This document shows positions 7,890 through 16,500 of a stretch of DNA of 64,000 bases, in pieces. A program made the translations under genes and the position numbers. Position 1 is the first letter of the stretch. Each line of letters starts with the position of its first letter. The notes beneath the pieces are model-generated. The model did not search any database, had not been told where the DNA came from, and was given only the letters and a program-made list of their open reading frames with translations. This DNA comes from Caballeronia hypogeia (lineage in GTDB: Bacteria > Pseudomonadota > Gammaproteobacteria > Burkholderiales > Burkholderiaceae), in the NCBI RefSeq assembly GCF_001544875.2, contig NZ_FCOA02000038.1, positions 1 to 64,000 of the forward strand, given 5' to 3'.

Positions 7890-8999
7890 CTAGCGCGGAG
7901 CGCTTTCGACGATTCCGGCGAGCGGAATCACGACGTCGATCCGAAAGCCATCGCCCGGCGCGCTCCTGAAAGAGACGATGCCGCCCAGTTGCCGCACGCG
8001 TTCGCCCATGCCGAGCAGGCCGAATGCGTCGGCGGCGCGCGGCGAGTCGAGTAGCGCGCCGCGCCCGTCGTCCTCGATCGACAGAGCGAAGCGGAGTTCA
8101 TCGCAGACGATGCCGATGCGCACCTCGCTCGCATTCGCATGCCGCACGCTGTTCGTCAGCGCTTCCTGCACGATGCGAAAGATCGACGTGCTCGCCGAGA
8201 TCTGGAAGTCGGCTTCCTGACCTTCGATGTCCAGATGAATGACGAGCCCGAAGCGGCGGCGCACGTCGTTGGCGAGCCACTCGATGGCGGCGAACAGACC
8301 GAGTTCGTCGAGCACGGGCGGACGCAGGCCGGCCGCGATCCTCCTGATCGACGCGATGATCGCATCGATCTGCGCCTGAAGCGGCGGCTTCTGCCGCGCC
8401 AGGGCGTCGCTGTCGGGGGCGAGCCTCGCGAGCTGCATCTTGAGCGCGGCGAGCTGCTGGCCGAGATCGTCGTGCAGCTCCCGCGCAATGGACGCGCGCT
8501 CGTTCTCGAGCGCCGCCTGCACGTGCGCGGACAGTTCGCGCGCATGCTGCAGCTCCGTGAGCCTCAGACGGTCCGTCATGTCGCGCGTGACCTTGGCGTA
8601 GCCGACCAGCCGGCCTTGCTTGTCGCGCAGCGCCGTGATCACGACATTGGCCCAGAAACGCGTCGCGTCGCGGCGAATGCGCCAGCCTTCGTCCTCGACG
8701 CGGCCGGTGCGCGCGGCCGTATCGAGTTCCTGCTGAGGCTTGCCGCTCGCGATGTCTTCGAGCGGATAAAACACGGAGAAGTGCCTGCCGACGATCTCAT
8801 GTGCGTCATAACCCTTGATTCTGCGGGCGCCGTTGTTCCAGGTCGCGACATTGCCGTTCGGGTCCAGCAGGAAGATGGCGTAATCCTGTACGCTCTCGAC
8901 GAGCAGGCGGAAGTGCGCGTCCGTCTGCAGGCTTTCGGCCAATGCGGTTGGCGCCGGCGCGCCGTTGGACTCGGTGGGGAAGCTGCTCGAATCGCGCAT
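7890..8999 (-). CDS. Soluble PAS sensor histidine kinase (HisKA_3), no partner regulator adjacent
   Basis: The 369-residue kinase has no membrane segment. A PAS domain (about 28-145, including WNNGARRIKGYDAHEIVGRH and ending VTRDMTDRLRL) is followed by the dimer domain with H176 (ASIARELHDDLGQQL) and the ATPase domain (NSVRHANA, IEDDGRGA, GLLGMGERVRQLGG). It belongs to the same class as the kinase at 5469, but no receiver gene adjoins it. It may share the NarL-type regulator at 4819. Whether the PAS pocket binds haem or flavin cannot be told from the sequence. Confidence 0.88.
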   Translation of the reverse strand: MRDSSSFPTESNGAPAPTALAESLQTDAHFRLLVESVQDYAIFLLDPNGNVATWNNGARRIKGYDAHEIVGRHFSVFYPLEDIASGKPQQELDTAARTGRVEDEGWRIRRDATRFWANVVITALRDKQGRLVGYAKVTRDMTDRLRLTELQHARELSAHVQAALENERASIARELHDDLGQQLAALKMQLARLAPDSDALARQKPPLQAQIDAIIASIRRIAAGLRPPVLDELGLFAAIEWLANDVRRRFGLVIHLDIEGQEADFQISASTSIFRIVQEALTNSVRHANASEVRIGIVCDELRFALSIEDDGRGALLDSPRAADAFGLLGMGERVRQLGGIVSFRSAPGDGFRIDVVIPLAGIVESAPR

Positions 9000-9203
9000 C
9001 TGGGATCACTCCGGTGGTGCGAAAACGAGGTTTCGGTACGCGGGCCGATGCCATGGCCACTCACATGACATCGGCGTGGGGATCTTCACGAGCACGTATC
9101 AGTTTAGACGCCGAAAAATGCGCGGTCAGGTTCACCGAGGAAAAAGTCGCGCCCATTGCGACATCGAGCGGCAGGCGCCGCGCCTACCGGCGATCGCGGG
9201 CGC

Positions 9204-9217
9204 TTGATGCACGTCAA
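9204..9217. promoter_or_regulatory. FNR-like box before the CBS-BON gene
   Basis: TTGATGCACGTCAA matches TTGAT-N4-ATCAA with one mismatch and lies 73 bases before the ATG at 9291. This is nearly the same spacing as the box at 1846 has from its gene. Confidence 0.62.
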
Positions 9218-9290
9218 CGCGTCGCGCCGTGGCCGCCGTAACGTGGCTCATGCGCGGCAGCGCCCTGCCATGAAACTACCGGAGCCCATG

Positions 9291-9989
9291 ATGCAAGCAC
9301 GCGATGTAATGACCTCCACCGTCGTATCCGTCACGCCTGAAACGAGCGTGCACGAACTGGCCCGGCTGCTGGTGCAGCACCGCATCAGCGCCGCCCCCGT
9401 AGTCGATGAAGACCAGCGCGTCATCGGCATGATCAGCGAGGGCGATCTGCTCCATCGCGAGGAGATCGACACCGAGAAGGACCCGGCGCGCCGTTCGTGG
9501 TGGCTCGACATGCTGGGCACGGATCGCGGCGCGGGCGACTATATCCGCTCGCATGCGCGCACGGTCGGCGAGATCATGAGCCGCGCGCCGGTCTGCGTGC
9601 ACGAGGGCACGTCGCTCGCCGAGATCGCATCCATACTCGAGAGCCGTCACATCAAGCGCGTGCCGGTGCTGCGCGATGGCCGGCTGGTCGGAATCGTGAG
9701 CCGGTCCAATCTCGTGCAGGCGCTCGCGCTGACGGACACGCCCGCGCTGGCGGCGGTCCGGCCGGAGGGCGACGCCGAAATCCGCGCCATGCTGATGGGC
9801 GAACTGGCGGGACGCGGCTGGGCGTTTCCGGGCCGCGACATCGTCGTGCGCGGTGGCGTGGTGCACCTGTGGGGCACAGTCTGGTCGAGCGATCAGACGG
9901 ACGCCATGCGCGTCGCGGCGGAGGGCATTCCGGGCGTGAAGGGCGTGGAGGACCACACGATTCCCTATCCGGTCATTCCGGGCCTCTGA
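9291..9989 (+). CDS. CBS-domain pair with C-terminal BON domain
   Basis: The protein of about 232 residues starts MQARDVMTSTVVSVTPETSV. It has two CBS motifs (about 7-65 and 95-150; PVVDEDQRVIGMISEGDLLHR and VPVLRDGRLVGIVSRSNLV) and then a BON domain (DIVVRGGVVHLWGTVWSSDQ...GVEDHTI). CBS pairs bind adenosyl nucleotides and report energy charge; BON domains bind membranes or lipids. ATG 9291 has GGAG six bases upstream. Another ATG is immediately before it, and an earlier ATG at 9270 has no site. It sits behind an FNR-like box among universal stress genes. Confidence 0.86.
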   Translation: MQARDVMTSTVVSVTPETSVHELARLLVQHRISAAPVVDEDQRVIGMISEGDLLHREEIDTEKDPARRSWWLDMLGTDRGAGDYIRSHARTVGEIMSRAPVCVHEGTSLAEIASILESRHIKRVPVLRDGRLVGIVSRSNLVQALALTDTPALAAVRPEGDAEIRAMLMGELAGRGWAFPGRDIVVRGGVVHLWGTVWSSDQTDAMRVAAEGIPGVKGVEDHTIPYPVIPGL

Positions 9990-10014
9990 GCATGCCGGTG
10001 CATGACGCCTTCGC

Positions 10015-10608
10015 TTACAGCGTCGCGTCATGCACTTCCGGCGCTGCATTGACGATCAGCCGATACAGGCTTTCGAAACTTTCGCCTTCGGAGCTCGCCG
10101 CGCCGAAAGGATCGAGGTGATCCGAACATGCGGCATCCATCTGCGCCCAGTCGCTTTCGGAAAGCAGGCGCCCGGCGACGGGCAGGATCACGGTCTCTTC
10201 CACCCGCCTGTGATTCGCACAGAAGCCGACGTACTGATCCATCAGCGTGCGCAGGCCCGGCAACGCAGCTTCGCCCTTCAACTCGAAGCGCGTGAGCGAC
10301 TGCTCGAGATTGCGCAGACGCGCGTCGCCTTCCATGTGCTCGCCATGCAGTTGATCGAGCACGTCGTCTAAGTGGTCGGTACGGCGACGCAGCGCGGCGA
10401 ACAGGTAGCGATCTTCCAGCGGATGATGAAACTGTTCGGGATATTCGCGGATGTAGTAGAGCATCGCGCGCAGCACGATGGGACCGGGCGCGGGGCCGCC
10501 AACGCCCAGCGCGCGGACGAAGCCTTGCATTGTCGTCGTGACGGCGGCGAGACGCTGATGATCCAGCCCGATAATGCGTATTGCGACGTGTTCTGTCGTG
10601 GCGTTCAT
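10015..10608 (-). CDS. Hemerythrin-like (HHE) domain protein
   Basis: The 197-residue helical protein has spaced His and Glu residues of the HHE type: EQFHHPLEDRYLF, LHGEHMEGDARL and FCANHRRVEETVILP. These fit a four-helix bundle with a di-iron site. Family members bind oxygen, nitric oxide or iron. Start 10608 gives the domain directly; an in-frame start at 10680 would add 24 unstructured residues. An FNR-like box lies 106 bases upstream, so control by oxygen and a role in oxygen or NO handling are plausible. Confidence 0.82.
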   Translation of the reverse strand: MNATTEHVAIRIIGLDHQRLAAVTTTMQGFVRALGVGGPAPGPIVLRAMLYYIREYPEQFHHPLEDRYLFAALRRRTDHLDDVLDQLHGEHMEGDARLRNLEQSLTRFELKGEAALPGLRTLMDQYVGFCANHRRVEETVILPVAGRLLSESDWAQMDAACSDHLDPFGAASSEGESFESLYRLIVNAAPEVHDATL

Positions 10609-10713
10609 GGCAGCACCCGAAGTGAGCGATTCGTTCGACGGTTCGAAATCCGGCGGACGTGAAACCGATGCGTTCAGCACGAGCCGATTCTTTCACCGGC
10701 AGCGGTCGGCCGG

Positions 10714-10727
10714 TTGATCTGGATCAG
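10714..10727. promoter_or_regulatory. FNR-like box before the hemerythrin-like gene
   Basis: TTGATCTGGATCAG differs from TTGAT-N4-ATCAA only in the last base, which makes it the closest match of the series. It lies between the divergent hemerythrin-like gene and the His-rich small gene (147 bases before 10874) and could act on either. Confidence 0.65.
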
Positions 10728-10873
10728 CGGGCGTGGCCGTCGTGGCGCGGGCGCGATGCGCGGCCCCCGACGCGCGCAATACCGCGAGGCCAGCGCGAGT
10801 TCAGCCCTGCCAAGGAAGTCGTAAACCCGCGCTGTTACGATTTCGCCTCTTCCATCACCAAGAAAATGATCTG

Positions 10874-11014
10874 ATGAAAAAGGCTGTTATCGCCGTATTT
10901 GCCGCTGGCATGGCATTTCTTTCCATCGCTCCGGCTTTGGCTAACCCGCATCATCATGAGCCGGTCTGCCACAAGGTCCACGTGCATCATCATTGGGAAC
11001 GTCATTGCAAGTAA
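10874..11014 (+). CDS. Small exported His-rich protein
   Basis: The 46-residue product has a signal peptide (MKKAVIAVFAAGMAFLSIAPALA) and a mature part of only about 23 residues, with nine His and two Cys (NPHHHEPVCHKVHVHHHWERHCK). Such a peptide would bind Cu, Ni or Zn in the periplasm. It is short, but three things support it: a clean signal peptide, a downstream Rho-independent terminator at 11049, and a conserved small-gene architecture. Its role is unknown; metal buffering is inferred only from composition. Confidence 0.7.
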   Translation: MKKAVIAVFAAGMAFLSIAPALANPHHHEPVCHKVHVHHHWERHCK

Positions 11015-11048
11015 GTGGGTTCCGTTGCTGAAAGCCGGATGCCGAAAG

Positions 11049-11077
11049 CCCCGTCCTTGCTGTCGACGGGGTTTTTT
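11049..11077 (+). terminator. Rho-independent terminator of the His-rich gene
   Basis: CCCCGTC pairs with GACGGGG across nine bases and is followed by six T. It stands 35 bases after the stop at 11014. Confidence 0.85.
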
Positions 11078-11101
11078 CATGGCCTCGGCGGAAGCAAAAG
11101 C

Positions 11102-11308
11102 CTAGCGTCGGCCGCTACGGCCCCAGACGTATCGAACCCACCGCTGCCATCGGCCTTTCGGCGCGGGCGAGTTGTGCGCGGCCTGTGACTCGCGGTCTCG
11201 CTGAACCGACTTCTGCACCTGTTCGTGGATCTGCCGCAAGCTCATGCCGCCCGGGCCCTTGAGCTTGTCGGGATCGACGGAGGGATCGTGATCGGGCTCG
11301 TCTGTCAT
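11102..11308 (-). CDS. Small charged protein of unknown function
   Basis: The 68-residue product begins MTDEPDHDPSVDPDKLKGPGG and has an amphipathic middle (SLRQIHEQVQKSVQRDRESQ) and a basic, aromatic end (GRWQRWVRYVWGRSGRR). No domain is recognised. It starts 12 bases after the stop of the Vgb-like gene and so could be its operon partner. An acidic-then-basic layout of this kind may contact a membrane or nucleic acid, but that is guesswork. Confidence 0.55.
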   Translation of the reverse strand: MTDEPDHDPSVDPDKLKGPGGMSLRQIHEQVQKSVQRDRESQAAHNSPAPKGRWQRWVRYVWGRSGRR

Positions 11309-11320
11309 TGGAGTCGTCTC

Positions 11321-12364
11321 TCACTTGCTGTGCGTGTCCGCCGCGCCCGAGCGGTAGCGCAGCAGATGATCCGTGCCGGATTCGGACAGCCAGACTTCTC
11401 CCGGGCGGCCCATCATCTGACGCACGTTCGCATGTTGCCGCGGCAGCGCGAAAGTATCGAATCGTTCAGTTCGCGGGTCGAAACGCACCAGCGCATTGGC
11501 GCTCCATTCGCTGAGCCAGACGATGTCCTTGTCATCGACGAATATCGCGTACACATGCGGATTCGAGCCCGGCAGCAGCCATTCGCGCCATTGATGCGTC
11601 GCCGGGTCGAACATGCCGACCTTGCCCGCGTTCCACTCGCTGATCCAGACGCGTCCCTTCGAGTCAGACCATACGCGGCGTGCTCCCTGATCGCGTGTCG
11701 GCGGGTCGATGACCTGAGCCTTGCCGCTCGCCGGATCAATGCGGCCGAGGTAGCTGCCAGCCAGCGAAGCAAAGTACACGCTGCCGTCCGGGGTCACGCA
11801 GATGCCGTAGGCGCCGGGCCCGCGCGGCGCATCGAATACGCGCATGTTGCCGGTTGCCGGGACCAGTTCGCCGTAGATTCCGCTCTGTCCGGTAAACCAG
11901 AGATGACCTCGTTTGTCGACGACGGCCGTGTTCAGGTTGGCGTTCTGCCGGTCGCGGGGCAACGGAAAGCGCGTGACGGCGAGCGACGCGGGATCGATTC
12001 GCACGATCGCATTCAGGCCGCCATCGGTGACCCATGCCGCGTGATCCGGACCGACGATCACGCCGTGCGGCGCCGATCCGCTGCCGAGCGGCACGCGCTC
12101 GATCTTGCCGCTTTGCGGGTCCAGCCGCCCAACCGCGCCTTGCGCCTGCGCGGTGTACCAGACGCGTCCGTCCGGCGCGGGCGCCACGTCGTGGGGCGCG
12201 CTGCCGGAGGGCACGGCGAACGAATCGAACGGCGGAGACTCGGCGTGCGCCGCGCTCGTTGCGATAACGGCGCCGAGCAGAATCCGCGCGAGATACCGGG
12301 AGACGCCAAACGCGCGAATTCCGTCCGCCGTCGCTGCGACCACTGCATGTGCGATGTGATTCAC
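11321..12364 (-). CDS. Exported Vgb-like (streptogramin lyase family) beta-propeller
   Basis: The 347-residue protein has a signal region ending in VIATSAAHAESPPF. About six repeats of the Vgb type follow, each with a G-x-V/I-W-[FYV]-[ST] core (DGRVWYTAQAQG, GHLWFTGQSG, GRVWISEWNAG, DIVWLSEWSAN, GEVWLSESGTD). These form a beta-propeller. Named members linearise streptogramin B antibiotics, but most exported relatives are of unknown activity, so resistance should not be assumed. A box resembling the FNR site lies 57 bases upstream. Confidence 0.82.
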   Translation of the reverse strand: MNHIAHAVVAATADGIRAFGVSRYLARILLGAVIATSAAHAESPPFDSFAVPSGSAPHDVAPAPDGRVWYTAQAQGAVGRLDPQSGKIERVPLGSGSAPHGVIVGPDHAAWVTDGGLNAIVRIDPASLAVTRFPLPRDRQNANLNTAVVDKRGHLWFTGQSGIYGELVPATGNMRVFDAPRGPGAYGICVTPDGSVYFASLAGSYLGRIDPASGKAQVIDPPTRDQGARRVWSDSKGRVWISEWNAGKVGMFDPATHQWREWLLPGSNPHVYAIFVDDKDIVWLSEWSANALVRFDPRTERFDTFALPRQHANVRQMMGRPGEVWLSESGTDHLLRYRSGAADTHSK

Positions 12365-12420
12365 GTCCGGCTCCGTGATCGGGATTGACTTGCGCCCGGT
12401 TGGCTGCCGATTGCGAGCGC

Positions 12421-12434
12421 GTGACCTGGATCAA
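12421..12434. promoter_or_regulatory. Possible FNR-like box before the Vgb-like gene
   Basis: GTGACCTGGATCAA retains the ATCAA half site and a TGAC half. It is 57 bases upstream of the leftward start at 12364. One half site is imperfect at its outer base. Confidence 0.45.
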
Positions 12435-12688
12435 TATTCTGATCCATTTCGACTTTCGACGTTTCCACCGATACATATCTCGCTTTTGAACGCGATAGAT
12501 TCTTTCGCGCCGCCCTTTTTCCCACGCGATGTGTGGCACGTGCCATGCGTGCAAATCTGGGGCAGACTGACCCCTGCGAACCTGTTGCGAGACGCTCCCT
12601 GAATTGCGCGCGCCTGATGCAGGGAACCGGACTGTGAAAAGCGACAACGGATGCGGCTGACTTCCGTAGTCGGAGACGGGAGGGCGAA
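12435..12688. other. Intergenic region, no gene seen
   Basis: This spacer of about 250 bases between the Vgb-like promoter and the small helical gene is richer in A and T than its surroundings. No convincing frame or RNA is visible. It probably carries the two divergent promoters. Confidence 0.5.
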
Positions 12689-12949
12689 ATGATTGTCGAA
12701 GATGAAGTTCAGAAACTGCGCCAGGCTGACACAGACATCGAGATGGCAAACCGGCGCATCGAACGCCAAAAAGAGCTGATCCTGGAGCTCAAAAGGGACG
12801 GTCACGACGTCCGGCTGGCAGTAGAGTTACTCGTGACCATGCAAGGAACGCTTGGAGCCCTGGTCGAGCACAGGAGAGTGTTGCTGGAGAATGTCGAACG
12901 TACGATTGGAGCGCGGAGCAATAAGGAAGGCAGACCCGATCGGAAGTGA
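12689..12949 (+). CDS. Small helical (coiled-coil) protein, copy 1 of a local family
   Basis: The 86-residue protein is almost wholly helical, with the pattern DTDIEMANRRIERQKELI then LKRDGHDVRLAVELLVTM and HRRVLLENV. A GGGAGGG site precedes the ATG. Its neighbour on the other strand (12991-13239) has the same length, the same G-x-(D/N)-V turn and the same closing R-x-L-x(3)-E-V pattern, so the two look like diverged paralogs placed tail to tail. Similar short helical proteins are common in Burkholderiales and rhizobia, but no function is known to me. Confidence 0.7.
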   Translation: MIVEDEVQKLRQADTDIEMANRRIERQKELILELKRDGHDVRLAVELLVTMQGTLGALVEHRRVLLENVERTIGARSNKEGRPDRK

Positions 12950-12990
12950 ACGTCGGCCGCGAAGGTCAGCGAGTGTCAACTGCCGCGATC

Positions 12991-13239
12991 CTACGAATCG
13001 CGAACAGAATAGCGCCGCTGCTCGCGCTGACCCTCCCTTACCTCTTGCGACACAAGTTTGCGAAGCTGCTGCAACGCAAAGAGACTATTGGCCAGGTTCG
13101 ACAGCAACTGCTCGGAGTCCTCGACGTTCTGGCCGCGCGTTTTCATTTGCGCGACGCGCTCCGTCTGCTCGGTGATATGCCGTTCGCATTCGCTGATACG
13201 CAGATCCAGAACGGCAAGCTCCTCTATCGGCTCTGCCAT
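12991..13239 (-). CDS. Small helical (coiled-coil) protein, copy 2 of a local family
   Basis: The 82-residue product aligns along its length with the protein at 12689: LDLRISECERHITEQTERV, MKTRGQNVEDSEQLLSNL and LRKLVSQEV. The ATG at 13239 is preferred to a TTG twelve codons upstream because GGTGG precedes it. The two genes converge with 41 bases between their stops. The helical, charged character suggests a dimer or an adaptor, but no function is assigned. Confidence 0.65.
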   Translation of the reverse strand: MAEPIEELAVLDLRISECERHITEQTERVAQMKTRGQNVEDSEQLLSNLANSLFALQQLRKLVSQEVREGQREQRRYSVRDS

Positions 13240-13514
13240 GGCGTCATCCACCGAAGAAAACCATAAACAACTCAAGCAAGATGCGCTCCGCCCCTGATCG
13301 GGGACATTCTTTTCGTCTCACAGTCCTTCCGCCCGGCCGAAACCGCGACCCCTCGCGGCGCATGCATTGCGTACACTAAGATCATACGCGGTGAGAATGG
13401 CGCGCGCGGCTTTCGACACCAGCCGCAGCGGACCGGCGGAGTGAAGGCGCACTCGCCCGGGCGAAACCAGAGACCGCCGATCATACAGGCGATGAACCTC
13501 GAAGGTTTGGGATC

Positions 13515-16500
13515 ATGGACAGCAACCAGTCGAGGATGGGAAGTGTGCACGAGTCAGAGGCCTTGCGTTTCGCTGTAGTCGGAATGGGCGCTTCGGCAGG
13601 GGGCATCGAAGCGCTGCTTCACTTTTTCGAAAACGCGCCCGCCGAAATGGACATGGCGTTCGTCGTGATCGTGCATCTGGCGACGGATCAGGCGAGTCGT
13701 GTCCACGAAGTGCTCCAGCGCGTGACGGCCATGCCGGTCATGCAGGTTCACGATACGGCGGCGATCGAGAAGAACCATATCTATATCAATGCGCCGGGCA
13801 AGCATCTCGAGTTGTCCGAGAATCGGTTGCAGGCGGTGAATCGCGTCGATAACGGCGGCAAGCCTTCGACGATCGATCACTTCTTCGCCACGCTCGCCAC
13901 CGCGCACGGCACGCGCACGATGGGCATCGTGCTCTCGGGCTCGGGTTCCGACGGCGCGGCAGGCCTCTCGCGCATCAAGGAGAAGGGCGGCATCACGGTC
14001 GCGCAGAAGCCCGAGGACGCACAGTTCCCCGAAATGCCGCAGCATGCGATCAGCACGCGGCAGGTCGACTTCATTCTGCCCGTGGCCGAGATGCCGGAGA
14101 AGCTGCTGGAGCTCTGGAACAATGCGAAGCGGATTCAGATCCTCATCGCCGAGCCCAGCGAGGCCGCGGAATCCGGAAGTTCGCCGCCCACGGCCGACAC
14201 CGCGCGCGCGCTCGCCGATGTGCTCCTGCAATTGCGCGTGCGCACCGGGCACGACTTCCACCACTACAAGCGCGCCACCATCCTGCGGCGCATCGAGCGG
14301 CGCATGCAGGTGAACAGCTTGCGTGACATCGGCGCATACCGCGATTTTCTGCGCGCGGTTCCGGACGAGACGCCCTTGCTGCTCGCCGACATGCTGATCG
14401 GCGTGACGCAGTTCTTTCGCGACCGCGACGCATTCGAGGCGCTGCGGCGCGATGTCGTGCCCCAGTTGATTAACGAGGCGGATGACGAGTTGCAGATTCG
14501 CGTCTGGGTTCCCGGTTGCTCGACGGGCGAAGAAGCCTATTCGCTCGCCATGATGTTCGCGCAGGCGCGCGACTCCACGGCGCACGACGGCAGCTATCAG
14601 GTCTTCGCCTCCGATATCGACGAGCCCGCGCTCGCGCAGGCGCGCGAGGGCTCCTACCTCAGCTCGATCGTAAACGACGTTCCCGCCGATCTCCTGCGCC
14701 GTTATTTCGTCGATCAGGGGGGCCGCCATCAGATCGTGAAATCGGTCCGCGAGTGCATCCTCTTTGCGACGCACAACCTGCTGCGCGATCCGCCGTTCTC
14801 GCATCTGGACCTGGTTTCGTGCCGCAACGTGATGATCTACCTCGATCGCGCGGTGCAGCGGCAGGTGTTCGAGCTGTTCCAATTCGCGCTGCGGGGGGGC
14901 GGCTACCTGTTCCTCGGCTCGGCCGAGTCTGCGGACCTCGCCGACGATCTCTTCACCGTCGCCGACAAGAAAAGCCGGATCTACCGCGCACGCACGGTGC
15001 TCAACCGCACGAAGCCGCCAGCCGCGTTCGGGTCGCTCGTGGGCGTCGGCGCGCACGAAGACTCGTCCGCCGCGGCGGCCGCGCCGCCGAACCTACCGGC
15101 GGGACCGGAAACGCCCGAGCGCCGCAGCTTCTCCTTTGCCGCGCTGCATCAACGCGTGCTCGAGGAATATGCGCCGCCGAGCATCGTCGTCGACCGGGAC
15201 TCGAACATCGTGCATCTTTCGCCGACGGCCGGGCGCTATCTGCACCACGGCGGCGGAGAACTTTCATCGAGCATCATGGCGCTCGTGCTGCCCGAGCTGA
15301 GACTCGATCTGCGCACCACGCTGTTTCGCGCGCATCAGACGGCCGGCAGCGTCGAGGCGCGGCGCGTGAAACTTGCTCGTGACGGCCGCACGAGCTGGGT
15401 CAACATGACCGTTCGGCCGTTCCATGACACAAGCGCGAGCGCCGACTATTTCCTCGTGCTGTTCGGCGAAGTGCAGGAGCACATGGCCGCCGAAGGAATG
15501 CCCGAGGACCGCGGCGGCCAGGACCCGCTGCTCGTGCAGCTCGAGGGCGAACTGCATCTGACGCGTGAGCAGCTCGCGACCACGATCGAGCAGCACGAGA
15601 CGACCGTCGAGGAGCTCAAGTCGTCGAACGAAGAGTTGCAGGCGATCAACGAAGAATTGCGCTCCGCCACCGAGGAGCTCGAAAGCAGCAAGGAAGAGCT
15701 GCAGTCGATGAACGAGGAACTGACCACGGTCAACACCGAACTGCAGGCGCGCGTCGAAGACACGGCGAAGGCGAACGACGATCTGAAGAACATCATCGCT
15801 TCCACCGACATCGCCACGGTGTTCGTCGACAAGGAAATGCGCGTGAAGCGCTTCACGCCGAGCGCGACGCGCGTGTTCAAGCTGATCGACGTCGATATCG
15901 GCCGCTCGCTGTTCGACATCACCCATTCGCTGCGCTATTCGAGCCTCGCCGACGATGTGAAGCAGGCCTTCGCCACGCTCAAGCTGATCGAGCGCGAAGT
16001 CGAGAGCTCGGACGGCAGGTGGTATCTGATGCGCCTGCTGCCGTACCGCACGGCCGATGATCGCATCGACGGCGCGGTGCTCACGCTCGTCGACATCACC
16101 GCGCGTCATCAGGCCGAGGAGCTGGCGCGCATCGGCGAGCAGCGCCTGCGGCTGGTCGCGCAATCCACCAACGACTACGCGATCATCGTGCAGGACCCGG
16201 ACGGCGTGATCGTCACGTGGAACGCGGGAGCGGGGCGCATTTTCGGCTTCAGCGAGAAAGATGTCGTGGGCAGGAACATCGCGCTGATCTACAGCCGCGA
16301 AGACCGCGAGGCGCGCGTGCCGGCGCGCGAGCGCGAGACCGCGGCGCGCGAAGGCCGCGCCGACGACGACCGCTGGCACATCACGCGCGACGAACGCCGC
16401 GTGTATTGCAGCGGCGTCGTCACGCCGATCTCGGACCCGTCGTTCACGGGCTTCGCGAAGATCGTGCGCGATCTGACCGAGCGCAAGTTGCGCGAGGACG

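Noticed and set aside
11321..12364. Antibiotic (streptogramin) resistance
   Set aside because: The fold matches Vgb, but the protein is exported and lies in a stress cluster. Resistance cannot be inferred from the propeller pattern alone.
13554..15056. A 500-codon frame antisense to the CheB-CheR protein
   Set aside because: It shows no domain pattern and is rich in Arg and His, as expected for the reverse of a GC-rich coding strand.
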